From Capra hircus (Eukaryota; Chordata; Mammalia; Artiodactyla; Bovidae): DNA of 64,000 nucleotides. The DNA is taken from positions 46,420,036-46,484,035 of the forward strand of contig NC_030820.1 in NCBI RefSeq assembly GCF_001704415.2. Direction: 5' to 3'. The position numbers and the translations under genes are program-made. Below, one piece after another: positions 21,625 to 32,808 of the stretch (the first letter of the stretch is position 1; every line of letters begins with the position of its first letter). The notes under the pieces are model-generated. The model did no database searches and had not been told where the DNA came from. It saw only the letters and a list, made by a program, of their open reading frames with translations.

Positions 21625-24320
21625 CCAAAGTATAGCTTTGGCTATACAGACCTTTGATGGCAAAGTGATATCTCTGCTTTTCAATATGCTGTCTAGGTTC
21701 ATCATAGTTTTCCTTCCATGGAATAACACTTTTTTTAAATTTAGTGGTTGCATTTTAATGTTGTTATCCTTTGGCACAGTTGTTTCATTCTTTCTGGAGC
21801 TATTAGTAATTGCCCTCTGCTCTTCTCCAGTAGCATAATGGACACTTTCTGACCTGAGGGGCCCATCTTCCAGTCTCACATGTTTTTGCCTTTTCATAAT
21901 GTTTACGGGGTTTTAGCAGCAAGAATCGGAGAAGGCAATGGCAATCCACCCCAGTATTCTTGCCTGGAAAATCCCATGGATGGGGGAGCCTGGTGGGCTA
22001 CAGTCCATGGGGTCACTAAGAGTCAGACACGACTGAGCAACTTCACTTTCACTTTTCACTTTCATGCATTAGAGAAGGAAATGGCAATCCACTCCAGTGT
22101 TCTTGCCTTGAGAATCCTAGAGACAGAGGAGCCTGGTGGGCTGCCATCGATGGGGTTGTACAGAGTCGGACATGACTAAAGCAACTTAGCAGCAGCAGCA
22201 GCAAGCAGCAACAATACTGGAGTGGTTTACAGTTTCCTCTATCAGTGGGTCACATTTTGCCAAAACACTTCAAATAATCAGAGCCATTCTGGGTGGCTCT
22301 GCATGGTATGGCTAATAGCTTCATTGATTTATATAAGACCCATTGCCACAACAAGTCTGTGATCCATAAAGGGGCAGGAAGCTCTTAGAATTACCTTCTT
22401 TTTAATGCATTCTATTTATTCCCCATTCCCCTCAGCTAGATTCTAAGTGTCATTTGTCTTTTTTGCTCATTGATATATTTCACATATGTAGAGGAGTGCC
22501 TTTTATTTCTAAAATATTCATCTATGTTTCTTTATATTTAAAGGATATTGATGATTTTTAAAAAATTTTTCACAATTCAGAAGGGGATATAATTATTTCA
22601 CTGTAGAATAATTTTGTTAAAAGAAATGCCTGCCAACTTTTCTCTTTATGATCTCCTCTGCTTTCTGTGTATGGTAACACTGGAAAAGTTCAAAAATTTA
22701 CCTTAGCATTTCCTATTATATTTCTTCCTTGTGTATAAGTCAATAATATGTGAACCCAGCCAACGTCATCCAAGTACTTATAGGGTGCCTGATACCACAG
22801 TAGGCATGATGGGGTACAACACATGAGCATCACACAGGGGCATGCTACGTATTTCTGATACACATTAAAGGAATATATATGAAAAATATTTATATAAAGG
22901 AAATGGTAAATCTGATGAAGTTTATAGAAGGTTATGTACTGTCAATTATTGATGTCAGTTTCTATGAGTCAAACATATAAAAATGTAGAACAGAGGGCTA
23001 CAGTGAGAAGAAATATATAAACATTAAACCATCTAGTAAATGTTATGTGGCAAATAAAAAAAATACTTTCTGTGCACTAAAGCACTAAATTTATTTTGCT
23101 TAAACCCCTAGAAATTAAAGGCTACAAGCCAGTTCTTTCATAGGGTAAACAAAATTGACAAACTATAAGCCAGACTCATCAAGAAAAAAAGTTGGAGGAG
23201 GGTCCAATGAAATGAATGAAATGGAATGAGGGTCCAATCAGAAGTGAAAAAGGAGAAGGTGCAACAAATAAGACAGAAACACAGTGTAATGTAAGAGACT
23301 AGTGCAATTAACTATACACCAATAAAATGGAAAGCCAAGAAGAAATGGACAAATTCTTAGAAATGTACAATCTCCCAACACTAAACCAGCAAGAAATAGA
23401 AAGTATGGAGAGACCAGTGACCAGTAATGAAATAGAATCAGCAATTTTACAACTCCCCCCAAAATAAAAATCCAGGACAAGATGGATTCACAGGTGAATT
23501 CAACCAATTTAGAGAAGAGTTAACACATATATTTCTGAAACTATTCCAAAAAGTTGCAGTGGAAGGAACACTTCAAAACTCAATCTGAAGACCACCATCA
23601 CCTTGATATCAAAATCAGAAAAGATACCACAATATCAAAAGTAATTACAGTCCAGTAACATTGATGAACATAGACACAGTAACCTCCATAAAATACTAGC
23701 AAACCAAATCCAACAATAAAAAAATTTTAAAAGCACCAGACACCATGGTCAAGTGGGATTTATCTTAGGGATACAAGAATTTTTCAATATCTACAAATCA
23801 GTCATTGTGATACACCACAGTAACAGATTTGAAAAATGAATGCAACGTGATTATCTCAATAGGTGAGAAAAAACAGCTTTTTGTCAAAAGTCAACCCCCA
23901 CTTATCATAAAAAAATATGCTCCAATACGTGGACATAGCAGAAACCTACCTTAACATGATAAGGATCATATACAACAAACACACAGCAAGCATCATTCTC
24001 AATGGTGAAAATTTAAAGGCATTTCCTCTAAGATCAGGAATAAGACAATGACGTCCATTCTAACCATTTTTATTCAGCATAGTTTGGGAAGTTCTATTCA
24101 TGGCAATCAGAGAAGAAAAATAAAAAGAATCCACATTGAAAGAGAGTAAGTAGAACTATCACTGTTTGTAGATGACATGATACCATACATGTATGTGTAC
24201 TAGGTCACTTCAGTCATGTCTGACTCCTGATGACCCTATGGCCTGTATCCCAGCAGTCTTCCCTGTTCATGGGATTCTCAGAGCAAGAATACTGGAGTGG
24301 GTTGCAGAACCTTCTCCAAG
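21625..24320 (+). repeat. Segmental duplication, copy 2
   Basis: Second copy of 13345-16870: same antisense BovB piece, same unique block (22220-22930), same L1 ORF2 start (from about 23090) and the same SINE, which is cut off at 24320. It lacks the 14369-15523 BovB but has its own BovA2 insertion. Beyond 24320 the L1 continues in reverse orientation, so collinearity ends at an inversion breakpoint. Confidence 0.88.
21927..22203 (+). mobile_element. BovA2 SINE private to copy 2
   Basis: Plus-strand Bov-A dimer ('ggagaaggcaatggcaatcc', 'agagaaggaaatggcaatcc') with an (agc)n tail. The flanks are AGCAGCAAGAAT (21915-21926) and AGCAGCAACAAT (22204-22215), a 12-bp target duplication with one mismatch. 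Copy 1 near 13640 reads uninterrupted 'ggcagcaagaatact'. Confidence 0.92.
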
Positions 24321-24325
24321 GAATG

Positions 24326-25215
24326 TTTTTGTTTTTATTTTCATTATTCAAGGAGATATATCTAAATAGAGATATTGCTGCAGTTTATGTTCTACCTATA
24401 TTTTACTATAAGAGTTTTATAATATAAAGGTTTATACTTAGGTCTTTGATCTATTTTGACTTTCTTTTTATATATGTTATTAGAGAATATTCTAATTTTA
24501 TTCCTTTACATATAGTTGTCCAGTTTTCCCAGCACCACATATTGAAGATACTGTCTTTCTCCATTATATATTCTTGCCTTTGTCATAGATTAATTGGCCA
24601 CAAGTATGTGGGTATATTCCTGGGTTCCTACCCTGTGTCACTGAACTATATGTCTGGGTTTTTTTGCCAGTATCATATTATGACTCAAGCTTTGTAGCAT
24701 AGTTTCAAGTCAGGAAGCATGATTCCTTCAGCTCCTTTTTTTTCTATCAAGATTTATTTGGCTATTTGGGGTCTTTTGTGTTTCAATACAAATTGTAAAT
24801 AATTTTGTTCTAGTTTTGAGAAAAATGTTATTAGTCATTTGATAGGGATTTCACTGAATCTGTAGACTGCTTTGGGTAGGACAGTCATTTTGATGGCATT
24901 GATTCTTCCAATTCAAAAACATGCTGTATTTCTCTGCCTGTATCATTTTTGATTTCTTTTGTCAGTATCTTACAGTTTTCTGAGTATGTGTCTTTTGCCT
25001 CATTAGGTAATTTTATTGCTAGGTTTTTTTTTTTTTTAATGTGATGGTAAATAGAATTGTTACCTTAATTTTTTCAGATGTTTCATTTTTAGTGTATAGG
25101 AATACAAGAGAAATCTGTGTATTAATTCTATATCCTGAAACTTTTTACTAAATTCACTGATTAGCTCTTGTAGTTTTCTGGAAGTGTCTTTAGTATTTTC
25201 TGTGTATAGTATTTT
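24326..25215 (-). mobile_element. L1 ORF2 segment, inverted relative to copy 1
   Basis: This is the reverse complement of about 16965-17850. For example 24367-24400 complements 17790-17820 ('cagcaatatctatatttagatat'), and the run through 'cctcattaggtaattttattgctagg' complements 17150-17180. In copy 1 the same segment follows the SINE in sense orientation, so one of the two copies was inverted after duplication. Confidence 0.85.
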
Positions 25216-25325
25216 CCATGAACAGTATGAAAAGGCAAAAAGATATGACACTGAAAGATGAACTCCCCAGGTCGGTGGTTGCCCAATATGCTACCGGAGA
25301 AGGGTGGAGAAGTAACTCTCTCCAC
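25216..25325 (+). mobile_element. BovB fragment (sense)
   Basis: 'cagtatgaaaaggcaaaaagatatgacactgaaagatgaactcccc' reads as the RTE segment MKRQKDMTLKDELP in plus orientation. A related antisense frame occurs at 21499-21897. Confidence 0.7.
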
Positions 25326-25575
25326 GCTTTGTGGGTGCTCCTGTCGGAGACAGGGCAAGTTGAGACATAGCCAGAGAAAGACCTGAGGCAGAGACAAGAC
25401 ATGCAGGCCTTTAGGTGGGAAGGTGTCAGTGTTCTGGAAGCCTGCAAGAGGTGAACTCAAGTGGGCCAAGGAAATGTAAGATGAGGTGTCAACAGCATCT
25501 GTTCTAAGTCTATTGAGAGGTACACAAAACAATCTAAGTAAGCTGATTCATGTTATTTTCCTGGATATGCAAACA
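25326..25575. other. Short gene-free stretch
   Basis: Between the BovB fragment and the next old repeat. No family, RNA gene or persuasive frame is recognised; the overlapping minus ORFs here end inside repeats. Confidence 0.4.
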
Positions 25576-26112
25576 ATGTCTTAGTCAGCTCAACCTGCTA
25601 TGACAAGCTGAGTGGCTTAAAGAACAGAAACTTAGTTCTCAGTATTTATCATGCTTCGCATTCTATCTGTCAATGTTTGAGGGGAATGCAGTGCTTATCT
25701 TTTAAATAGGTACATTAACTGTGTCTTCGTTTGGACGTACCAAAAGATGAGACAATGGGAGATGTGAGTTGGTGGATCGATGCCTCAGTTCCCCCTTCTT
25801 GCAGCTGGATGACCTGAGGTGTATTCCCGTTATTTCACAGATGGTCCCTGTGGGATCAAGCCCCACTTACCTAGCATGGTAATTGGCCCACTTTTCCTGA
25901 CTTTGCTCCCTTCCTTGTCTCATGTTTCCTACTTCCCACTTTGCTTTTCTGGAGGCTAGGAAGAATCAGACCAAGGCACTGGTCAATCCAGTTCCTGGTG
26001 AGGACTCTCTTCTTGGTTTGCAGACAGCTGCCTTCTTGCTGTGTTCTCATTTGGCTGAGACAGCAATCATCTCTCATGTCTCTTCTCATAATGACACTGA
26101 AACAGGAGATAG

Positions 26113-26810
26113 ATGGGCTCCAGTTTAGACATTTATAACTGGCCTCCTGTTTGCATTTTATGGGGCAGAAAAAACTGGGCTTCAGGCTGGACACTTACAA
26201 CTAGCCTTCTCTTTGGATTTCCTGGACAAGGATAGGTGGGCTCCAGGTAAGGCACTTAAAATCAGCCTTCTGTTTGCTCTCCAAAATGGAAGTAACAATA
26301 GAAACAGAGTAAATAGCCAGATTTTGTCTTTTGTAAATACCTTAAGACAATAGTCGTGGCAAGAACAAAGAGGGGCAAAATCCTATCTGAGTAAAGGATT
26401 AAAGGCTCTCTGGCTCCCCTCCTTCTTGGGACAAGGGAGACACTACACATGCACAGAAGGGCTACTTGGGAGACAAAAGTCAGAGGAAATGCCGGGCCAT
26501 AATGAGAGTTTCTCCTCCCAAATGCTTTCAAGTCAGTTCATTTTGGCTGAGGGGTGCATGCACACCTAAGGGGAGGGTCCTGAGACAAATTAGCCAGGGG
26601 GACAAAACAAGATGATTAGCCTGAAGGAAGAAAAAGACCAGGAAAACTGCCCCCTTATAAAGGATTTAAACTTCCCAAAGGCATGACTCTTCCTCTGAGC
26701 TTCCCTGTGCATCTTTTCACATGTATTTTTCCAATAAAATTTTTACTTTTCTCTTTACCTTCTGCCTCCTCACCTGAATTCTTTCTTGACAAGACAGGCA
26801 TGGACTATGG
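26113..26810 (+). mobile_element. LTR of an endogenous retrovirus, solo
   Basis: A TATA box (TATAAAGG, 26656-26663) is followed about 75 bp later by AATAAA (26733-26738) and a T/C-rich downstream run, the compact promoter-R-poly(A) layout of an LTR. Its left end has three diverged copies of a ~60-70-bp repeat ('gggctccag.ttagacatttataactggcctcctgtttgc') at about 26115-26280, typical of U3 enhancer-type repeats. The edges are approximate and no internal viral sequence is seen. Confidence 0.65.
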
Positions 26811-26828
26811 ATCCAGGCTCTAGCCAAC

Positions 26829-26880
26829 TGGCCTCTGTGGTCTAATGGTTAGGACTCCTGATCTGGGAACTAAGATCTTG
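26829..26880 (+). repeat. tRNA-like SINE piece
   Basis: 'gcctctgtggtctaatggttaggactcc' resembles the A-box half of a Glu/Asp-type tRNA, as found in tRNA-derived SINEs, but the following sequence cannot fold into a full tRNA. Not a tRNA gene. Confidence 0.5.
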
Positions 26881-27065
26881 CTCCCTGCTACTGCTCTCTG
26901 CTGCTTGCTGCAAGGGGTTGCTTACTGCTGCTTGCAACTGAAATCAACACTAAGCCCATCCATGAGGGTTCTACCCTCATGATCTGATCATTCCCAAATA
27001 TCCCATCTTCATATTGGGGATAAGGGTTCAATGTGTAAATTTGGGAGGGACACAAACATTCAGTC

Positions 27066-27176
27066 CATAGTACATAAAGATGTCAATCTTGCACATATCT
27101 ATTTCTAGATACAATGCCATTCCAATAAAAATTCCAACTACAGGTTTCTTGGAATTCAACAGAAATGTGTTTTTGT
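27066..27176 (+). mobile_element. Short L1 fragment
   Basis: 'atacaatgccattccaataaaaattccaac...ttcttggaattcaaca' resembles L1 ORF2 sequence, ending where a BovB begins. Too short for subfamily assignment. Confidence 0.5.
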
Positions 27177-27179
27177 GAG

Positions 27180-27692
27180 TTCTATAGACAGCATATTAAA
27201 AAGCAGAGACATTACTTTGTCAACAAAGGTCCGTCTAGTCAAGGCTATGGTTTTTCCAGTGGTCATGTATGGATGTGAGAGTTGGACTATAAAGAAAGCT
27301 GAGTACCGAAGAATAGATGCTTTTGAACTGTGGTGTTGGAGAAGACTCTTGAGAGTCCCTTGGACTGCAAGGAGATCCACCCAGTTCATCCTAAAGAGAT
27401 CAGTCCTGGGTGTTCATTGGAAGGACTGATGTTGAAGCTGAAACTCCAATACTTTGGCCACCTGATGTGAAAAGCTGACTCATTGGAAAAGACCCTGATG
27501 CTGGGAAAGATTGAGGGCAGGAGGAGAAGGGGATGACAGAGGATGAGATGGTTGGATGGCATCACCGACTCAATGGACATGGGTTTGGGTGGACTCTGGG
27601 AGTTGGTGATGGACAGGAAGGCCTGGCATGCTGCAGTTCATGGGGTCACAAAGAGTTGGACATGACTGAGCGACTGAACTGAACTGAACTGA
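27180..27692 (+). mobile_element. BovB LINE 3' fragment, sense
   Basis: Frame 27175-27429 encodes SIDSILKSRDITLSTKVRL and YGCESWTIKKAE, then shifts; the sequence ends with 'gagcgactgaactgaactgaactga', the BovB 3' terminus. Confidence 0.92.
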
Positions 27693-27876
27693 TGAGCCAC
27701 TCTAGCAAGTTAATCACAGGAAAGGAAGGAGTCATTGGAACCTCCAGTCTATAGCAGATCAGTCAGAAGCACAGATGACAGCCTGGACTTACAACTGGCA
27801 TCTGAGTCAGGAAGAGGGGCTATCTTATGAGACTAAACCCTTAACCTGTAGGATCTGATACTATCTCTGGGTAGAT
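27693..27876. other. No feature recognised
   Basis: Short unassigned stretch between the BovB end and the 53-bp duplication. Confidence 0.4.
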
Positions 27877-27982
27877 AGTGTCAGAATTGAGTTGAATTGT
27901 AGGACGTGCAGTAATGTTGGAAAATTGCTAGTGTCAGAATTGAGTTGAATTGTAGGACGTGCAGTAATGTTGGAAAATTGCT
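27877..27982. repeat. Perfect 53-bp tandem duplication
   Basis: The 53-mer beginning AGTGTCAGAATTGAG at 27877 is repeated exactly at 27930-27982 with no spacer. The lack of any difference implies a recent or polymorphic event. A short CA run follows at about 28012-28026. Confidence 0.95.
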
Positions 27983-28447
27983 GGTGGCAGGGAAACCACC
28001 ACCACTCCTACAAACACACACACACATTGGGTTTGAGTGTTAGAATGATTTTAACCAGTGATAAGAAAGATTACCAACAGTGCAGGAACTGCCAGTGGAA
28101 ACACAAAGTCTCCGTAGTCCAGAACAGAGCAAATCAGAAGCCAAACCTGGGTTGAGAAACAAAGAAATGATGACAAAAATCAGACCGTTAGTTTCAAAAA
28201 TCTGGGACCAGGAAGAAATTAAGTGAAGAGCCCAAGTGTCGCAAAGGTTCGGGGTGACACTAAACATTCTTTGCATAGCTGGGAACTTCACATATGGCTA
28301 GACAGAAAGAGAACAGGAAAAATTCTGTGGGAACCAAGGGGAATACAAGCACAAGAACAAGATGAGAACATGGGATAGGTAACCACACTCAGGACATTGT
28401 TTAACTGATTCTTCTAGTAGACTCTCATTTGCAAGGTCTGAGGCTCT
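27983..28447. other. No gene recognised
   Basis: Apart from the (CA)n run near 28015 nothing is identifiable; ORFs of 62 and 83 codons on opposite strands overlap and are not persuasive. Confidence 0.4.
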
Positions 28448-28572
28448 GCTGCTGCTGCTAAGTCGCTTCAGTTGTGTCTGACTCTGTGCGACCCCATAGA
28501 CAGCAGCCCACCAGGCTCCCCCATCCCTGGGATTCTCCAGGCGAGAGTACTGGAGTGGGTTGCCATTTCCTT
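28448..28572 (-). mobile_element. BovA SINE with 9-bp TSD
   Basis: Starts 'gctgctgctgctaagtcgc' (complement of the (agc)n tail and 3' end) and runs through 'ccaccaggctcccccatcc'. TGAGGCTCT flanks it exactly at 28439-28447 and 28573-28581. Confidence 0.92.
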
Positions 28573-28581
28573 TGAGGCTCT

Positions 28582-29130
28582 ACTCCCAAGTAATTTATAA
28601 TCTAGTTAAATATGGGCAGAGCAGCTTAAAATGGCGCTGGATGATATAAGCTAGTTGCTGCTGGAGCAGGAGGAAGACGGTTGAGTTTTGTTGGGGAAAT
28701 ATGGACAACTTCACAGAAGAGAGGAGTGTGAAGGAATTCGGGGCTGAGGAAACTGCTGGAGCAGAGCCTCAGCCAAGGCAATTAAAGAAGGGGCAACTGG
28801 CCTAGCAGGACTGAAGCCCAGGGGGTACTCAGGGAGAGAGGTTGTCAGAAACACGGTCTGGGCTTTTTCACACAGTCTGAATCCCAGACCCTAGAGTCTA
28901 GCCACTAAGGAATCATTTTATGTGTTTAAAGAGTGGAGAGATATAGCCGCCTGTAATACGTCTGCAGCATGATGGTTTCTCTTTGAATTCACAATCATTC
29001 ATCCTTAGAAAAAATGTAATTTCTGATGCAATACCTTAAATTGCTGAACTGAGAAAGTCAGAGGGGAGAAAGGGAAGGAAGGAGGTCTTTGAGGACATGA
29101 ATACCCCCAATGAAAGGGCCCATCCTAAAG
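28582..29130. other. No gene or repeat assigned
   Basis: About 550 bp of mixed composition with purine-rich patches ('gaggaagacggttgag', 'gagaaagggaaggaaggagg'). No reading frame, RNA gene or family recognised. Confidence 0.4.
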
Positions 29131-29500
29131 AGGACCCTCACTACTAGAGAAAGTTTAAAATACTTTCCATTACACCCATACTCTCCTCCAGCTAATGCCT
29201 ATTTCTCTGCTCCTCCCAGGACAAACCTTCTCAGAAGAATTGTCTCTACTCCCTCACCTTCCATTTCTTCATCAATTTACTCTGTCTGTTCTTATCACTC
29301 TCTTGAAACTAATCCCATCAAGGCCCCAGTAACGACCTCCATCACCAAATCCAGTGAGTTCTTTCCCACCTCTACTCTATTTGGTCTCTCTAAAGCTGAC
29401 CCCTGCCTTCTTGAAAGGCACCTCCTCTCTCGCGCTCTTGATATCCTCCTCCTTCACTGGCTGTCAATTTTCAGTCTCTCTTGCTATCTTCTCTTTCTTT
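29131..29500 (+). mobile_element. Ancient LINE (L2/CR1-type) RT fragment
   Basis: Frame 29110-29502 contains 'IKAPVTTSITKSSEFF' and 'LLHWLSIFSLSCYLLF', resembling the decayed RT block of L2/CR1 LINEs ('...SFTGC.FSVS'). The match is by pattern memory only and the copy is very diverged. Confidence 0.45.
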
Positions 29501-29514
29501 AATGCAAAGTGTGG

Positions 29515-29972
29515 CTCAGCAGATCAGCACCATCTAGGAACCCAGGAGAAATGCAGGTTCTTGGACTTCATCTCAGAATTACTAAATCAGAATCTCTAAG
29601 GTGGGCCCAACCAGTCCATCCTAAAGGAGATCAGTCCTGGGTGTTCACTGGAAGGACTGATGTTGAAGCTGAAACTCCAATACTTTGGCCACCTGATGCA
29701 AAGAGCTGACTCATTGGAAAAGACCCTGATGCTGGGAAAGATTGAGGGCAGGAGGAGAAGGGGACGACTGAGGATGAGATGGTTGGATGGCATCACCAAG
29801 TCAATGGGTAAACTCTGGGAGTTGGTGATGGACAGGGAGGCCTGCCGTGCTGCAGTCCATGGGGTCGCAGAGTCAAGACACGACTGAGCGACTGAACTGA
29901 ATTGAACTGAAGGTGGGCCCAGGAATCTGTGTTTTATCCAGACCCCAGGTGATGCACACTGAAAGCTAGGAA
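29515..29972 (+). mobile_element. MER5A-type DNA transposon interrupted by BovB
   Basis: 'agcagatcagcaccatctaggaacccaggagaaatgcagg', 'actaaatcagaatctctaaggtgggccc' and 'aggaatctgtgttttatcc...ccccaggtgatgcacactgaaag' are the landmarks of MER5A (hAT-Charlie non-autonomous). The element is cut at 29609 by the BovB described next. Confidence 0.8.
29610..29909 (+). mobile_element. BovB 3' fragment with 12-bp TSD
   Basis: AAGGTGGGCCCA flanks it at 29598-29609 and 29910-29921, and removing it restores a continuous MER5A. The frame 29660-29887 encodes LKLQYFGHLMQRADS and GRRRRGRLRMRWLDG. Confidence 0.95.
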
Positions 29973-30087
29973 CCATGATCTAAAACTGTCTGTTTCTTAC
30001 CATTCAGTCCTGATTCCTCTTCTTTCCTCTGGCTACACTTTCTCCCTTGATGTTATCATCCAAGCCCACAACTTTGAAAATCATCTA

Positions 30088-30262
30088 AATACTGGTGGTG
30101 GTTTAGTCACCTCAGTCATGTCCAACTCTTTGCAAGCCCAGGCTCCTCTGTCCATGGGATTTCCCAGGCAAGAATACTGGTTGCCATTTCCTTTTCCAGG
30201 GGATCTTGCTGACCAAGGGATCAAACCCGGGTCTCCTGTAATGCAGGCAGATTCTTAATGAC
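30088..30262 (-). mobile_element. Bov-tA SINE
   Basis: 'ggtttagtcacctcagtcatgtcc', 'ctctgtccatgggatttccc', 'gggatcaaacccgggtctcc' in minus orientation; the tRNA-like head is truncated at 'gcaggcagattctta'. Confidence 0.88.
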
Positions 30263-30269
30263 AATTTCT

Positions 30270-30600
30270 AAATGCACATCCTCAGTACCAACCCTCCCAA
30301 TCTGGAGGTTACATTAAAATTCAACATACCCCAAATGGAAGAAACTTCTCTAAAACTTGTTGCCTCTAAAACTTGGTCTTTCTCCGTTTCTCACCATTTC
30401 AGAATACCTCCTCTACCACCAAGCCCCACCATTGCCCCTCAGGCCCCACACAACAATCAGAGTGGTCTTTGAAATCAGGTCATGTCACCACCCTGCTGAA
30501 ATCTTCAAGGGCTTCCTATCACATTTAATTAAAATCTAAAGACCTGGTCATTGGCTATTAGGCCCTGCATGGCCTGGTCACTTTCTATGTGGCTTCCTGT
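30270..30600 (+). mobile_element. L2-like LINE 3' region
   Basis: 'atcagagtggtctttgaaatcaggtcatgtcaccaccctgctgaaatc' and 'attaggccctgcatggcctggtcac' match the recurrent 3' portion of L2 LINEs. It may belong to the same old element as 29131-29500. Confidence 0.55.
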
Positions 30601-31065
30601 ATTCCCTTTGTTGTCTAATGTCAGAAACTATATCTAATTCACACTAGCGTCTCTATAAATTATTTGACGAATGAAATATTTCTTCTTTTGAAAATAAGAG
30701 AAACATAGAGTTTGACTTCTTTGGCTTCTCCACGTTTGCTGAGGAGGATCTATGTGATGTTGACAGGTAACTTCAGTTAAGCCAGGATGTGGGAGATGAG
30801 AAGGGAGACTTTCAAAGAATGTCTTCATGATGCCATAACCTCAGCACAGCCAGGCCCCAGAGGACAAACCCTCAAACATGCTTGTCATTCAGTTCAGAAA
30901 GTGGCCTTCCTTATATATAATAGGATATAGTAGTTGTGGTGATGGTAGAGACTGAGATGAGGAATGATGTAGGGCCATTTGCAAAAGCTTTCTCCTGTGG
31001 GCTGACCAACGTGATCCTGTTCATGAGGCCAATGAAAGCCCCTAAGAATCTACAACCCCATAATG
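30601..31065. other. No gene or repeat assigned
   Basis: Nothing recognised. A microsatellite-free, AT-moderate stretch with only short overlapping ORFs. Confidence 0.4.
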
Positions 31066-31640
31066 GCAGTTTTCAAAAATTGCCACAAATTCTTTGATAC
31101 TCTTCCCATTGAGAGATGGGGTCCATGATCCCTGCCCTTGAATCTGAATGGGCATATGGCTGGCTACTTTGGTCAATAGCATATAGTGAAAGTGATGTTA
31201 TGTGACTTTTGAGACTATGTGAGAAGTGGCAATGTAGCTTCCATGTTGTTTACTGACAGTCTCCCACTTGGGTCCTCTTGGGACTTCTTAAGCCAGGTAA
31301 GAAGCTCATCAAACTTGAGACTACTATGCTGGGAGGAAGCCAGGCCACATGGGGAAGTCATGTGAAGGCACTTCAATCAGTACACCTGATTTTCAAGTCC
31401 TCCCAGCCCAGGTGCCAGCCATGCAAGTGACTGAACTGATTCCAATTCCTAGCTATCACGTCAACCTCAGACACTGAGTCTCCCCAACAGCAGCCTCAGA
31501 TGTCATGGGGCAGAGTCAAGTCCCCATTGTGCCTGTCCAACTCTTTGGCCTACACAATTCATGGGCATAATAAAATGGTGGTTTCTTTAAACCATTAAGT
31601 TTTGGAGTAGTTGCTACATGGCAACAATATCCAGAATAGG
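31066..31640 (+). mobile_element. MLT1/MaLR-like LTR
   Basis: 'aaaaattgccacaaattctttgatactcttcccattgagag', 'gaatgggcatatggctggctactttggtcaatagcatatag' and a late 'cataataaaatggtgg' (AATAAA near 31569) match the layout of old ERVL-MaLR LTRs. The subfamily is not assigned. Confidence 0.55.
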
Positions 31641-32799
31641 ACCAAAGGCAATGTCATTTGGTTCCCTCAAACCCTCACAAACTATATTACCTTTTGAGCA
31701 TTTTCTTGGTTGGGGGAGGGAAGGAAAGCATTCAGCCAGTTGACATTGGATTCTTTTGAGGAAAAAAGGCTGATTTTCGGCATCTTCTGAATGAGCTGTA
31801 CATTGCCCCTTCTGGCAGGGGAAAGTCAATCCCTTGCCCAGCCTGATCTGGTCACTCACTCCCAGCTCCACCCAGCTCAAGACTCAAAGAGATGCTTAAC
31901 TGCCCCCAATGCACCTCACAATAAACAATCTCTGAGGAAAGAAGGTAAGGATCTAAAAGTAGTGTCAACTTAATCATTATGAAAGACTGACTGGATAGAA
32001 AAAAGCCCTGGCATTGCTGCCTAATACTCATTTCTAACTGGCCACAATCCATTTCTGCTACTGAATCATCTTCATCCCATCGTCATGTTTTATAGACCTC
32101 TCATTTCTCCTTCCCAGCAGAACTTTCAGGCCCCCATCCACATTTATATATACACCACCTCATTCTACACAATTCTTCTGGCCTCTCCCCTCCCTCACTT
32201 GTCCCCATCCTATTTGAGAGATCCACCCTGAGATGTTTAACCTAATGGGTGTCTCAATATTTTTAAACCTCTTTCCTTGCAGGCTTAGTGGAGCCTCTTG
32301 CCCATAACAAGGGGACTAGACATCTCATTTTCCCCAGGTTTATACCCATTGCCCCGGCATAATTAATATTGGTACTCTCAAAAGTGCCCAAATTTGGATA
32401 ATGATGTATATGATCCCTCTAACCCTAACATATGTCTTCTATCACTTGCCATCCTTCACATGAGACAAACCCCTACATAAAATTTTGGCAGTAATAATGA
32501 TCAAGAACACACCATATTTTATACAAGAAATCTCAGGTAATGTGCAGAATGGACTTGTTAAATGGAGTGCATTTCCCTCACTTAAGAATATCATAATCTA
32601 AATCATTTACTTTGTAAATAATGAGCAGGAACTGAGTAAATGACGGCAGGTGATGGCTAATATCCTTTCTAGGCCTCAAATTTTAATCTGAAAATTCACA
32701 AACATTGGGCTTAATCCAGGGTAGTAGAATTTTTGTCCTTTTCAGAAATTTCTGGTTACCAGAGTTCCAGAAATTGCTTTCTCATTCCCTAATCTTTCA
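31641..32799. other. Unassigned intergenic DNA upstream of PRNP
   Basis: About 1.16 kb without a recognised repeat or frame. Being the nearest apparently repeat-free sequence to the PRNP promoter it could hold distal regulatory sites, but I see no motif that proves it. Confidence 0.4.
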
Positions 32800-32808
32800 T
32801 TTTCTCCA

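Larger units (their letters stand above)
25576..27065 (+). repeat. Old mammal-wide repeat split by an LTR
   Basis: The 5' piece ('cagctcaacctgctatgacaagctgagtggcttaaagaacagaaa', then 'ttctggaggctaggaag', 'gccttcttgctgtgttctca', to about 26110) and the 3' piece (26940-27065: 'cccatccatgagggttctaccctcatgatctgatcat', 'gggacacaaacattcag') belong to one common interspersed repeat of mammals that I recognise by these phrases but will not name. The LTR at 26113-26810 lies between them. A relative occurs at 59580-60060. Confidence 0.65.

Noticed and set aside
26829..26900. tRNA-Glu-like gene
   Set aside because: Only the A-box half is tRNA-like; the B box and acceptor pairing are missing, consistent with a SINE fragment.
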